From positions 14,695 to 75,914 of the forward strand of contig MNCI01026477.1 in NCBI GenBank assembly GCA_015680685.1: DNA of 61,220 bases, in the 5' to 3' direction. The DNA comes from Gnetum montanum (taxonomy: Eukaryota > Streptophyta > Gnetopsida > Gnetales > Gnetaceae). The notes beneath the pieces were generated by a model. The model worked only from the letters and a program-made list of their open reading frames with translations. It had not been told where the DNA came from and did no database searches. The number at the start of each line of letters is the position of its first letter. Position 1 is the first letter of the stretch. A program made the translations under genes and the position numbers. Of this stretch, positions 1 through 10,873 are shown piece by piece.

Positions 1-290
1 CTGCAGGAGAGCCAGCAACTTCTTAAAAGCACCGCAGTGGAGGGCTTGGATCATGACGCAGCCATCAGGCTCATGCTTGCACAAATTCCACAGAATGGTG
101 ATGGCGACAGCGCTCGCAGGACCAGAAACCCGAACCAGGCGCAGGACCAGGGCTGGAACCATCAGCTCATGCACGTACACAGCTGCCCGACATTCGGCTT
201 ACTGCCGTAGCACCTCCAACGCTGCGAGTGCCGGCTCGTCCGAGACCGATGCTCCCCTTCGATGAGCTGCAAGCACCTTGTACAAAAAAG
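1..290 (-). pseudogene. U-box/ARM-repeat E3 ubiquitin ligase fragment (PUB-like), broken
   Basis: The minus strand reads as ARM-repeat protein typical of the C-terminal half of plant U-box (PUB) ligases: a stretch resembling EPALAALEVL, then CRAAVYVHELMVPALV, an ILWNLCKHEPDGC-type segment and GAFKKLLALLQ, running off the left edge. In this family the ARM repeats bind substrates or receptor kinases while an N-terminal U-box (not visible) recruits the E2. An in-frame TAA at 199-201 interrupts the frame exactly where family members read through, and about 65 codons continue in the same frame after it. Homology ends near 290; the start codon upstream at 411 lies in unrelated sequence. Family assignment rests on recognised ARM-repeat wording. 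The gene body lies left of the window, so I call a pseudogene fragment, not a functional gene. Confidence 0.55.
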
Positions 291-988
291 AAATGGACGC
301 GCTTGAAAGGAACATATGTTTTTTCCATATATACCAATGGGCACGAGGAAAAGAGTCTATGGTCGCGAATGGACATGAGGAAAATGGAACGATGACCATG
401 TATGGGTCCATGGCAGCGGGGTTCTGACCCTGTGCATTAATACCTCAATCCGGATGCAAAAGGACTTCTCTGTAAAACAGCTGGTCGTTAACGCATTTTA
501 TTCGTTCCAGACTTTCTTTCATGCTTTTTTCCTTAACAGGGTAGGATAATTTGCTGACCAAACATACATTACCTGCTAAGAAGGTGTGGCTGTAAAACCT
601 TGAAAATATAAATGAAAAGTTGTTATATTTTCTCTAGAGACATTGCGTATAGTCGTATGATTATGATGTATATATTGTTAGATGTGTTGAGAGGTGACGT
701 GGCTGGCAAGGATGTTGAATTAGGGTACAAAAGCAATTGTTCGTATTTATACTTTATGTAGGATTTCAGAATTTATGCATTTATACTATAGCACTATGTT
801 GTGTATTGTTTGAATGTGATTTTAGGATACGAAATGTGTATTGTGTTTGATATGAATCTTATTGGTTCAAATGTATTTTAATTTATGCATATTTGAAGTT
901 CAGAGCATTAATTCTAAAGAAAATAAAAAATGGACTTATAAAAATGTTGTTTGAAAAAATGATATCAAAAAAATAAAAGTAAAGGTTA
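291..988. other. AT-rich spacer, no gene seen
   Basis: No open frame with recognisable protein content on either strand. The base composition drops sharply from the GC-richer gene fragment on the left. Confidence 0.6.
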
Positions 989-3184
989 TGTTACCCTACA
1001 ACTCCACCACTTTTTGCTTTCATGTCCATTGCCTCTTTTTGTTTCTGTTTTGCCATGGAAACATAAATAGAAATTGAGTTTAAATCTATTTTCCTTGTTA
1101 TTCTATCTCTTTCCTTTTTCACTCCTTTTCTGAATTTTAAGCTTCGTGGATGGATTTTTCTTTGCTCTAACCTTGGATTTAGAATTACTGTGGTCCTATC
1201 TACGTAGATATGGATCTTGTTTGAAGCAAAATGGAGTTTTGCTAGATTTATGAGGATTTTATGTTTGTTTTGGACTTTTTCTTCAACAATTTTGATTAAT
1301 GAGTTGTCTTTACCTTTTCTATGTTTTTTGTGCTACCTTAGTGTATAGAATTATGCAATGTGGGCATGTGGGGTGGATAGTTAAAAGATTAAGTTTAGAT
1401 GTATTATTTTGCAAATTTTTGAAATTTTACAATTTTGGGTTGCATAATGTTTATAAATAAATATGCAATGTATGAAATCATGTAGCCTTGTAGAATATTA
1501 GATATGATGTTGATGAAACTAGCATGGTAGGAATATTATATTTTATAGGCATGTTTTTTCATAGGAGTTTCTGAAGTTTCAATTATCACTTGTTGTAATT
1601 AAATATTATTATTTATTATTTTATTAATTATATTTTAAATAAACATAGCTTTGCTTCCAAGAGAAGTCTAATTGAGGCGAAATTAGTGCCATTTTGTGAT
1701 GTACTTTCTAATTGTGAAATTTATTTTCTCTTTTGGCACCTATTATCTTATAGGTTATATTAGTGATCATTTTTATGAAATTATAGGTAGTTCAACGAGT
1801 AGGGTTGTGGTGTGAAACTTTCTAATGTCAAGTTGTAGTATTGTTTTCATAGAATGAGTATGACTATTAAGTGTGGATATATATGATCGTGTTATGTTTA
1901 TTTTGGATGTATCGTGCTTATGACATATGTTCGCTTAAGCTAGCTTCGATTGGTATGTGTCTTTGCAACGATGCTTATAGTGGTCAATGGTGGGTGGTGC
2001 TCGCATATGGATATGGGTTGGTTGATGATGAGGTACCTTGGAAGTAGTTATGGATTGACCCCCACTAGAATGCATTAGTGAAGAAGCTCTTGTCTCAAGC
2101 CTCATCCTCAGAGTGAAAAAATGTAAGTGTGTTTGTCCCTATAGCTAAAATGTGACATAAATGTGTTTGTCCCTATAGCTAATCCTTTAGAAGGCTAGTG
2201 GTTGTAGGTCATAGGTTGATGAACCATAGCACTGATGATGTAAATAAAAGACTATAAAGAATATCTGTAGGTAATGACTGATTATGAGCACTCATGGTAA
2301 TGTTTTACATGCTACACTGAGTCTTGATATGTTAGTGACCACACGGATAAGGTATATATGATGGTACTGGTTTATGAGTCATAGTGATAATAATATATCC
2401 TATGATGGATCCATGATTGTGTGGTTCATGTATTGCTTGATGGGATGGCGTAGGTATAAATCCATGAACCTAATAGTGAAAATAAATGTAGTGTTGTGCA
2501 ATGGATAAATGATTGTTTATGTTTGATAGTGACTATATCTATGATTGTATGTTAGTGATCTATTCACTCTAGTAGGGATTATGTTAGTGCTATGTGTGGC
2601 ATTGTATGTGCATGTATCACTTATGATGTGCACGAGATTGACAGTTGATGAAAGTTGCCTTATACCCCATTAATCTCTTGTAGTGTAGTCATCATTGATC
2701 ATCTAACAGGGGAAGTGTAAAGGCTTCCCTCTCAGTTTTATACTAACTTTATTTAGTTATAGATGGAAGCAATAAGGGTATAGGCAAGCATTGGGAGAGA
2801 GTAGAGAAAAGGAAAATCTTCAAGGATTAGTTGATGTATATTTCCATGTACAGTATTGTGAACTGTTCATATTTTTATGATCTTTTATGTACTCTTGTGT
2901 ATATGATGATGTTCATGTTTGTATCTTATAAAAAAAGTATAAATTTGTTTTGCGTTATGTAAAGATATGTAGTTTTATAAATTAAAATGTATACTTAGTC
3001 TTTAGTTTAGCATGAAGTTTTGTGCAAGTTGACCTTTTGTAATATTTATATATGTTGAGTGGTTTGTTCTTAATGTATTTTCATGCATCATTACCTTTTA
3101 GTTTGTCATGCTTTTGTTGTATTATTACTAGCAATCCTAGACATCACTTCATCCAATCTAGGAGTAGCAGAAAGAGGTGTTACA
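989..3184 (+). mobile_element. possible solo LTR (TGTTAC...GTGTTACA)
   Basis: The right end reads GAGGTGTTACA, an ending common in Del/Tekay-type chromovirus LTRs, and the left end TGTTACCC is roughly its inverted complement. TTATG occurs on both flanks (986-990 and 3185-3189), but it overlaps the TG of the left end, so it is not a clean target duplication. No primer site, gag or pol is visible next to it. The boundaries are tentative. Confidence 0.25.
2129..2182. repeat. 34-bp-spaced direct repeat
   Basis: GTGTTTGTCCCTATAGCTAA occurs twice, starting at 2129 and 2163, with a short AT-rich spacer. This is a simple local duplication with no sign of function. Confidence 0.8.
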
Positions 3185-4600
3185 TTATGAACTCAAATCC
3201 TTTAAAGACTCTAATACCCATTTTTTTCTCAAACTTGAACACCTTAAGGAAAAAGTGCTCACATGGTTAATAGGCTTACAAATGCCACTCATGGTCCAAG
3301 ATGGAATCTCTAGATATTCTTTTACCTTGCTAACTACTTTTATATAAATAGCTCTAGCCTTTTAAATATTTCATTTACATGTCATAACGTGTTGGTTTTT
3401 AACTTGATTATTAAAATGATTTTTCATGTGGTTAGACAAGCAATATTTGGGTTAAGGTTTCTTGAAAATAAGTCTCCATAGAATCTTCAACAGACATGAG
3501 TTCATCTATGGATAACAACACCCTTGTTAAATGGACATCAAGATACTGTTGTAGAGATGTTAAGCTCATTGTTGAACTAGAGCTCCTAGTCTCATACCTA
3601 ACCAAAGTCTCATCTTAGTGAATCCTATTGAGGCATAAATTTTAGAGACATCAACATTCAAAAAAACTCATTTGGGGAGCCTATTGCCTTGGATGCCTCC
3701 TATATGTGTATGAACACCCAGGAATAGTCTCAACTAGAAAAGGTAATGTAGTATTTTTAAAAGTAAATTAAACTAGAAAATTGGGAAAATTTAAATTGAA
3801 TAACTATCTTAAATTTTAACGCTTGATGAGAAAATAGTAAAATAACTACTAAATGTAAATTTTAAAATTCTCCTTGGTCGCATATTATTGCTGCTTGTTG
3901 TTGTTTCTTGCTACCTACTCTCATTCAAAATATTATTGGTGGCTCTTGTTTTTCAAGCCCTCGTCACATGGTGAAGAGAAGTGGATGACCCAAAGGGAGG
4001 GAGAGAGATGTGCTATCTCTTATGATTATTGCTACCATTGCTGCCACTGCTATGGCTGCTACCATTACTGCTAATTGTTGTCATTGTTGTCTTCTGGCTA
4101 TTGACTATTGCTAATTCTATTGCTAATTGCCACATGTGCCATTCCTGCTATTGATGTGCATTGCTATTTGCTACCGCCATCCACCACCGTGACCATTGTC
4201 ATTCATGTCGCTAAACATTGCTGGCACCACCACTCACTATCGCAAATGTTGCCACCATAGAAATTACTTACCTATTGATTATGCATCATCACGCACCTAA
4301 TCTCGTTGACATTGCCTGGAATGTACATGCTATTTACTACTGTGCACCACCACCATACACTATTGTTTGTGCCTGCTAGCAGTTGTTGTCACAATTGCCA
4401 CTAGTTAGGGAAGAGAGAGGTTGAGAGCCTAGAGATCCCCCCAACTATGGTTCTGTTGCCAAGACTTTTATAGAAGCTTCCAGTCAATGTAATGGCCACC
4501 ACATTTTGTCGCCACGTCTACCATGTTCTCCATCTTTTCCACATTGCGTAATGTTTGCACAACAACCACCGTTGGTTATGTGCAATTTCTAGATTCCTGA
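3185..4600. repeat. non-coding stretch with triplet-biased tract (about 3870-4400)
   Basis: The first 680 bases show nothing recognisable. From about 3870 the sequence becomes cryptically simple, with many GCT, TGC, CAT and ACC triplets (for example runs of GCTACCATTGCTGCC). That triplet bias creates a spurious Cys/Tyr-rich reading frame at 3874-4074. No domain is recognised. Confidence 0.5.
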
Positions 4601-4624
4601 TCATGATCTTGAGTGAAACCCTTC

Positions 4625-4945
4625 TTAGGGAACTAGGAATAGCCCATACTGAATTCCTATTCTTTTCCCAACAACTTCCCATCTATATGTCGTGGTAAGA
4701 TGATGGATGAATACCAACATTTCCACCTTTGCAATCTTGTTGCTAGGATAGGAGTGGACTCCATTTTTGAACGTCATGTAAGTGATTGGTTTCAAAGGTT
4801 TCTCAAATCTAATGGGTTTAAACCTAGAAGGTTCCTCATAGAAATCAAGGTTGTAATGGATAACATTGAATAAAGGCATAACTTTCCACCCTTTTAGAAT
4901 AACATAACCTTTGTACTCCATATCTTCCATGGCTATAATGGATGA
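4625..4945 (-). pseudogene. CYP707A-like: CYP707A (abscisic acid 8'-hydroxylase) C-terminal fragment, heme cysteine lost
   Basis: The minus-strand frame carries the C-terminal signature of CYP707A enzymes, ER-membrane P450s that inactivate abscisic acid by 8'-hydroxylation. In order: EDMEYKGY, the KGWKVMPLF segment, FEEP/RF-type residues of the PERF region, a decayed heme-binding loop, then HHLTTTYRWEVVG and GIQYG. The heme loop reads FKNGVHSYPSN where the family has FGNGxHSCPGN, so the axial cysteine is a tyrosine and the protein could not bind heme normally. The frame stops early at 4625, just after GIQYGLFLVP. About 105 codons are preserved of a usual 460-480. Upstream it abuts the 173-bp inverted repeat, with the frame running on into it. 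Family assignment is firm; it is a relic. Confidence 0.8.
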
Positions 4946-4948
4946 TTG

Positions 4949-5121
4949 TACTTGTAGGGTATGTACCTTTGCTTCCAATAACCATGCTTTAGTATCCTTT
5001 CTTTTATACTTTCTATGTTTAATAGTACTTCTTCTTAACCTACGTTTATTTCCATTTTTACTAATATGTTAAAACTTAAAAGAGCCCACATTGAAGTGGT
5101 GGCTCTCTTTATGGTGATTTC
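4949..5121 (-). repeat. left arm of 173-bp inverted repeat
   Basis: This block is the reverse complement of 13008-13180. I count about four mismatches over 173 bases by eye. Its outer end reads TACTTGTAGGGTATGTACC. On minus it encodes a Lys/Arg-rich open stretch that continues into the CYP707A relic; on plus it runs into the coat-protein-like relic. The two arms enclose 8.2 kb. Confidence 0.85.
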
Positions 5122-5525
5122 ATTAATCCACCTCCAGCCTTTTCAGCATTCCAACAATGGCCAAATTCATCTATTCCAGTGATAGATATTGATTATCTAC
5201 CTCCTAAAGAAGTTTTTCATGCATTAAGATTATGGGTTGATCAATTAAGAGTTGCTATGCATATACTGGCCCTTGATGAAAGAACAACCATTATTGGTGC
5301 ATTTACCAAAGCTGCTGGTAAAATCCAACATTGGTGGGAAAGTGCCACAACCGAGCAACAAGAACAGTTACTGCAAATAGGTTTGCATGGTGTCTTTGTT
5401 GCATTAGTTACAGAATTTACTGTTGATCTATCCTCAAAATTAAGACTTAAGGATAAGCTGCTACTTAGTTAGAGAAAGTTAACAGATTTAAGATATTTTG
5501 AACAGTTTAGTGCAGAATACAGTAA
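5111..5525 (+). pseudogene. endogenous pararetrovirus coat-protein-like fragment
   Basis: An open plus-strand frame of about 120 codons ends in TAG at 5470-5472; similarity continues weakly to about 5520. The wording (repeated aromatic residues, an LRLWVDQLR-like helix, a segment with DERTTIIGAF and KIQHWWESATTEQQ) resembles the capsid region of plant endogenous caulimovirids. The zinc knuckle expected at the capsid C terminus is absent because the copy is truncated. It points in the opposite direction to the protease and polymerase fragments just to its right, so the viral insertion is rearranged. The assignment rests on general resemblance plus the adjacent, clearer polymerase relics. A retroelement gag origin is the main alternative. 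Confidence 0.5.
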
Positions 5526-6412
5526 TGAAGTATATAGACTATTTCTTTAGGCAAAGCTTGTATCATTTTGATTTGTGGTTTAAGTTCTCTTGTTAGGGCA
5601 TCAGGTAAGAAATTCACCGGACCAGGAATTCTTTCAATAGAAAATTTATATTGAGCTAACAGGAATTGCCACCAAGAAAAACGTTGAAGCTTTGGAGATG
5701 GCATAATCTTCTTTTTTAATAAAGTAGCCAGATTTGTTGAATCTATTCTTAATATGAAGGGATCTTTAACTAAATGAATATGAAACTTTTCTAATCCTTT
5801 GATAGCAGCTAGAATTTCCTTTTCTGCTAGCCAGTAATTTAACTCATGCTTTTGAAATGTACCTGAAGCATATGCACAAATTTCTTCATGATTCTTAGCT
5901 TCTTTTCTTAAGAGAATTGCAGCCCATGCATCATAACTTGCATTAGTATTTAATACAAAAGGACCCTTTAAGATTGGTGTGAACGGTGGTAATTGTTGAC
6001 ATTCCTTATTTAGCTAAATAACTTGAGCTGAAGCCTTGCTTGTCCATATGAAAGGAGTTTGGTTTTTACACCAACGAATCTCGGTTGTTTTATCATTGAA
6101 TTTTTCAATATGCTTTGAAACGTAATTCACATAGCCTGAAAACCGTAAACACTGCTCTTTACTTTCTAATTTATCTAGAAACTGTACAATCTTCTGAAGA
6201 ACATGAGGTTGCATATATATTTTTCCATTTTTTAGCTGAACACCTAAGAATTCTAATTCTCTTTTACCTATTTGGAACTTCTTTGGATCCTTGGAAAATC
6301 CTATTCCATGCTTTTTGCATAGTAATGCATAACTAATTGGAACAAAATGATGCTCCATTATCTTTCCATTCAATTCTTGAGGATGCTCTATAAGTTTTCA
6401 AAATTTAGTGTA
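5507..6412 (-). pseudogene. endogenous pararetrovirus reverse transcriptase thumb plus RNase H, broken
   Basis: On minus, 6373-6014 carries the RT region after the catalytic motif (KKHGIGFSKDPKKFQ, then REIEFLGV-like and IYMQPHVLQKI), followed by the connection segment with NYVSKHIEKF. The RNase H end is at 5704-5507 (WWQFLLAQYKFSIERIPGP and DALTRE). This order and wording are typical of Caulimoviridae polymerases, here an old genomic copy. The palm region with the YxDD catalytic motif is missing (deletion around 6412) and several stops separate the pieces, so it is inert. The protease fragment lies upstream on the same strand, in the normal viral order. Confidence 0.75.
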
Positions 6413-6739
6413 ACTCCTTGGAGAATTGGAGAGTGTGACATGTCTTGCCTACCATCTACTAACTTGTGAGTGATTTCTTCAAGTGGAGACTGATCAACTT
6501 CAGGTGAGTAGTTCTACTCTTCTTTTTCTTTCTTTGATTTGATCTTCTTATTTAGAATTCATAATTTTTAATCTTGTTTTATATATGCAAAGGAAAGAAA
6601 AAGAGTTGCACAAAGACATGGATAATTGATCTTTTCAAGTACCCTCTTTTTTCATTTCTTGATCTGCATCATTTAACCCTTTCTTCAAGAGTTATAATAC
6701 TTAGTATACTTGGAAACTTGCACAAAATTGGTTGTGCCT

Positions 6740-7130
6740 ACATACTCACCATTTAGAGAGATTGGAATATTGAATGCAAAATGAGATGAAGTTCTTGTTC
6801 CATTCATAGTTTCTAACCTAACTAGTTTTGTATTTTCTTCCCATTTTTCAAGAACATCCTAATGACAAAAATTTAATGTAGCACCAGTATCAACAAATGC
6901 TTGATATTTTCTCCATTTCTTATCTCCATCTATTGATAGCTTGATTGGAATAAGAAGAACACTTTGTAATGATAATAAGTGTTTTATCTGATGTTGTACT
7001 TTTGTATCTACCTTTTGTTTCACAAGTCTAGCTGACCCAACTTCCTTCTTAACCGGAAACTTTTTAACATAAGGAGTAATAAGGAATTTTGGTACCTTTT
7101 GAATCACTTTTGAAGGAGGCTCATCATCTG
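6740..7130 (-). pseudogene. endogenous pararetrovirus aspartic protease fragment
   Basis: The minus frame at 7107-6859 ends in YQAFVDTGATLNFCH, with the retropepsin catalytic motif DTGA and the following hydrophobic strand. After one stop the same protease fold seems to continue to about 6740 (ISLNGEYVG-like). It lies directly upstream of the RT/RNase H relic on the same strand, as in caulimovirid polyproteins. An in-frame stop and the missing RT palm show it is dead. Confidence 0.7.
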
Positions 7131-7224
7131 TTGATGAAATTACTGAAAGCTAGCAATAGATGATGATCAGTTGGTTCCAAGCTTTCATGAATTGGGAAAC
7201 TGTGAAATATAAAGATCAAGGTAC

Positions 7225-7933
7225 CTAATTCTAACTAATGACTAATTCTAAATTACCTAGCGTCAGCATCCATTCGCACTTACCGTACACACCCTAAACC
7301 AATGAAACTGAGGCTACCAAACGCTAATCGTCATTGGGATCACCATGCGTAACGCACGTGCTTGAAGTGGTCATATTGAGGCACTTAACTAGGAGGAAAG
7401 GGTTGAGAAAGCTAATCTAGCCTAAGTGCAATGAGCAATCGATTCCTTGACTAACCATACATATCCTTGTGCATGACTACCACTGGGATTACCAAGCATA
7501 GATCCTAAATACGCCACCGGGTTACCAAGTAGTCACACTAGATGCTCGTAATCAAGTCGTACTCATTCCATGTTCTAGGTGTTTAAGGGTGAGAGAGAAA
7601 GAAATAAATAAAATCCTATTCCATGCACTACAAGGTTTATCTAGGAAGTTCATCTTTATTTCCATACACAACTTGTGTTCAGGTACAATGTTTCTCGAAT
7701 AAAGATCCATTCACTTTAGGACTTCTACTACGGGCACATGAAAAATATTTTATCTCTGGAGTGATCAATCTGCCAGAGTTTCCCTACTTCTAGTCCAAGA
7801 TGAGAAAACAAGGGAGAGTCACCTGTTATTTATAGATATGACAGCGCACCATGATATCGCGTACGCGATATCGTAGGGGACGACACGATATCGCATATGC
7901 GATATTGCATGAGATGTGAATCGCGTCTCATCA
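7225..7933 (-). repeat. element H 3' LTR (partial)
   Basis: It begins on minus with TGATGAGACGCG immediately after the polypurine tract (7934-7949). It contains the palindrome modules, a TATAAATA box (about 7828-7835), and segments matching A's LTR up to the TAGTTAGAAT region. It then breaks off at about 7225, where A's LTR continues another 250 bases to its CATCA end. Confidence 0.8.
7853..7906. repeat. CpG palindrome pair in LTR U3
   Basis: Positions 7853-7872 are a perfect 20-nt palindrome, GATATCGCGTACGCGATATC. Positions 7887-7906 are a near-perfect second one with GATATCGCATATGCGATAT. They lie just upstream of the TATA box, in the promoter half of the LTR. Confidence 0.9.
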
Positions 7934-8115
7934 TACCCCCATGACTGAATGAAAACTCATCCTCGAGTTCCTTACAATAATATCGGGACGGTATGGGATT
8001 ATTGAGGGGAATGGAACTAATGGAATGACATGTGAACGGATCATCATTACAAGACTTGACAAAACCGGTGTTCATGACAACAAGGGTGATCACCTTATTA
8101 CATTGACATCAGGCC

Positions 8116-8295
8116 TTAGTTGGCAGCTGAGAAAGAGAGAGAGAAAGAAGTGTTGCTGCTACCAACGCCAAGATTACACCTTTTGTTGTCCATTAGTAAG
8201 CACACCATCAATCTTTCTCCTTGCATGGACGCTTCCAGTACTGCTCCATTCCAAGTGTTTTCTCCAAATCCAATCCATTGTTGTTTGATTGCCAT
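8116..8295 (-). CDS. 59-codon small ORF near 3' LTR of element H, unknown
   Basis: ATG at 8295, preceded by GTGTGCAG (acceptor-like), opens a 59-residue frame: MAIKQQWIGFGENTWNGAVL at the start, a middle with LMVCLLMDN, and a Ser-rich end. The homologous place in element A (about 19800-19980) aligns well at DNA level but has stops. It sits between two copies of the polypurine motif. I do not recognise it. It could be a captured exon, a degenerate env-like ORF or a chance frame in conserved non-coding sequence. Confidence 0.3.
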   Translation of the reverse strand: MAIKQQWIGFGENTWNGAVLEASMQGERLMVCLLMDNKRCNLGVGSSNTSFSLSFSAAN

Positions 8296-8502
8296 CTGCA
8301 CACACAACACAATCTTATATTAGCAAGGGTAAATGAATCATTATGTAATTAATACCTTGCTTCAGTGTAGGTCCATTGGCTAGGTTGTGGTATGGCTAAT
8401 ATGGATCAGGAGATATATTACTGATGACTACCAAAGGTGTAGGGGTTAGGAAGAAAATAAAAAAAAATTCGAGGCTAGGAGAAAATCAAAAAACTCGGGC
8501 CC

Positions 8503-8520
8503 CATACCCCCATGACTAAT
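8503..8520 (-). promoter_or_regulatory. extra polypurine-tract copy in element H
   Basis: On minus this reads TTAGTCATGGGGGTATGGGG, nearly identical to the true polypurine tract next to the 3' LTR (7934-7949) but about 570 bases upstream. Element A has the same arrangement. Confidence 0.6.
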
Positions 8521-9919
8521 CACAACCCCATGACTAATCGCAAACCTCCGGTAGCATTAGAATGGAGAAAGGAAAGGAGTAAGAAAGATAGATAAAAAGG
8601 GACAACTATAGCATCAAGAAAATGGATGTCAAGATGGTTATGAAAAAAATAAAATTAATTGCAAAAATGTTAGGGAAAATAAGATAACTAGTGCACCAAA
8701 TAGGAATGTCAGTGGGTCCTCCCCAAAATAGGCTCATGCCCTTAATGCCCTGACAAACCCACATTCAAAGAGTCCGTAGGCTCTGGGAATGTCGTTTGGA
8801 ACAAGAGTTAAAGTCTTAATGACAAGAATTTATCAAAAAGAAAACAATGCATCAACCAAAATATATACACTAATGATCCAACCGGCAATGAGGTGAAGAA
8901 TGGAGAGGAGGATGGAGAGAATAGAATGGAATGGAATTCCAAGAACAAAGTAGTGTACAGCCCCTTGTGTGTTTCATGATTAATGTGACTTGGTAGATCT
9001 CATTCCAACTCTGGCCTCAAACCAACCACATCCAGTGACTTCACATCAATGCATTCGGCTAAACCATCCACTTGGATAACAAGGATGCATATCCAAAGAT
9101 CCACCACCATTCTGACGAAACAAAGGAGAGAATCGGAAATGAGAAGGGCCTTAGTTAGAAGGAACACTTTTGGTTCCATAACTAGTGCTTGTAGCCCAAG
9201 GGATTATTCGTCTAAGGGATGTGCTTTGAATTCTCACTTAGTTTTTTCTTCTCTTACTTTTTTTTCTCTTCTTCTTCTTCTTTTTTTCTTTTTTGTTTTT
9301 ATGCATGAGAACCACAGCATGCAAAGACTTTTTATTTTTATTGTCTCAGCTTCTGATAATTGGGGTAACATCAGAACAGCAAGAAAACTCAAAAAGAAAA
9401 CATCCAAGAACCCAAGAGAATAGCCAACACAAAAGCATCAACTTCCCTTGAAGCCACACCCATTTCAATCCTTGAGTGCTTCCTTAGTTTGAGAAATGCC
9501 TAGTCACCGATTTGTTAAAGTTCGTATTAGAAGGGAACTATACATTTCCAAGCCAAGGGAGACCATAGGACTGGTTGATGGATAGATGAAGTGATCTCAT
9601 TGCTTGCCATATCAAAAGAAACATACCTTAGTATCAACATTGTGACTTAAAGGTAAAAATAAAAGATTAGCAATCAACATGAAAACAGTTCATACCATCA
9701 CGAAGAACATTTATTGGGTGACAAAATTACAGGGTGGATCACACACACACAAACACACAAAAAATGAAAAAGTATAACGATGTTGCAAAACAAAAACAAG
9801 AAAAGTTAAAGAAAGTTATAAAACAAAAACTAGAAAAGTGAAAGAAATTTGTAAAAAAAAACGTGTAAGACAAAAATGTGTAAAAAAAAATCGAAAAAGA
9901 ACTAAGGGCCCCATAGGAT

Positions 9920-9950
9920 TAGCATAGGTGGCCATGTCCCCGATGACTGA
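9920..9950 (-). promoter_or_regulatory. internal polypurine-like motif of element H
   Basis: On minus this reads CAGTCATCGGGGACATGGCCACC, matching A's internal motif at 18263-18284 with changes. It follows the short post-protease spacer and marks the point where pol is absent. Confidence 0.5.
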
Positions 9951-10272
9951 GTGGAAAGGGAGAGATCTAAAATAATGAGCACCTATTTGAATTTCTATGA
10001 AGTGTCCAACTTCTCCCAATTGATGATCTTAGATTAAGGGATGGAAGTTGGCGACGCTCATATTCCAATGTGTCTATGCCTTCGTTGTTGGCCTGTTTTT
10101 CCTCCTCAATTCGTTCCATGCATATTTTTTTACTCTTTCAAGTAGCTGTCAACCACGGGGTGTCTACTACTTGTTGTGTGGTTGCTACATACAGGCACCT
10201 TTATTTCAAAGTTTCAAGGGCACACCTGTTGCATGGAGGCATTTCCTCCATGTCATCACCCAATGAATCACT

Positions 10273-10660
10273 TTATGTGATGCATGGAACTTTTCTCTTC
10301 TCGATCTTTCCATAAATGTTTATCTTAAAGATTTCCAAGGAAAGATCGTGGATCCTAAGGCATGCGTCTACTGTATTCAGCCATGCCCTTCCCATTATAA
10401 TTGGGAAGTCCCCTTCGTTATTGTTTACTTCAATCACCAAAAAATCAGTTGGGTAAGACCAACCACACATAGTGGTAATGATGTCCTCCACCAATCCCAA
10501 GGGAATGGTGATGGACTGGTCTACCAGCTCTAGTTGAATGTTGCTCTTCTTAAGTTGGGGCAGGTTCCAGGCATGATACATCTCTTGTGAAATTAAGTTG
10601 ACTCCAAAACCTAAGTCAAGAAGAGCCCTATGTGGTTCATTTCTGGTGACTCAAAGTTAG
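10273..10660 (-). pseudogene. element H retropepsin-like protease
   Basis: The minus strand reads ALLDLGFGVNLIS (D-L-G catalytic motif of Athila-type proteases), continues as an open 102-codon frame from 10581 with NLPQLKKSNIQLELVDQSI and GLVEDIITTMCGWSYPTDF, and ends in FPIIMGRAWLNTVDA, the ILGRPWL-type C-terminal strand. In these elements the protease processes the gag polyprotein. It keeps its key motifs better than A's copy. A short spacer then leads straight to non-coding sequence with no polymerase. Confidence 0.7.
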
Positions 10661-10873
10661 ATTAAGGGACTACCAGGGTCAGTTAGTTTTCTAGGAAGGT
10701 GACCTACCTTGATCCAGTTGGTTACGGTATGCATTAAGCTCTATTGAACTGAAGGGTGCTCCGAAATGTTAAATGGTGGAGGAGTGTACATGGGTTCAAC
10801 CGCTTGTTGTTGTGAGAGTTTGTCTGGGCTTTTGGTTCTAAAGAAGGGTCTTCTCTTTTTACAATTGTCAGAA

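Noticed and set aside
3874-4074. Cys/Tyr-rich small protein at 3874
   Set aside because: Result of triplet-biased low-complexity DNA; no signal peptide or conserved spacing supports a secreted peptide.
9049-9423. 124-codon plus-strand frame in element H
   Set aside because: Antisense to H's 3' non-coding region; the homologous part of A has no such frame.
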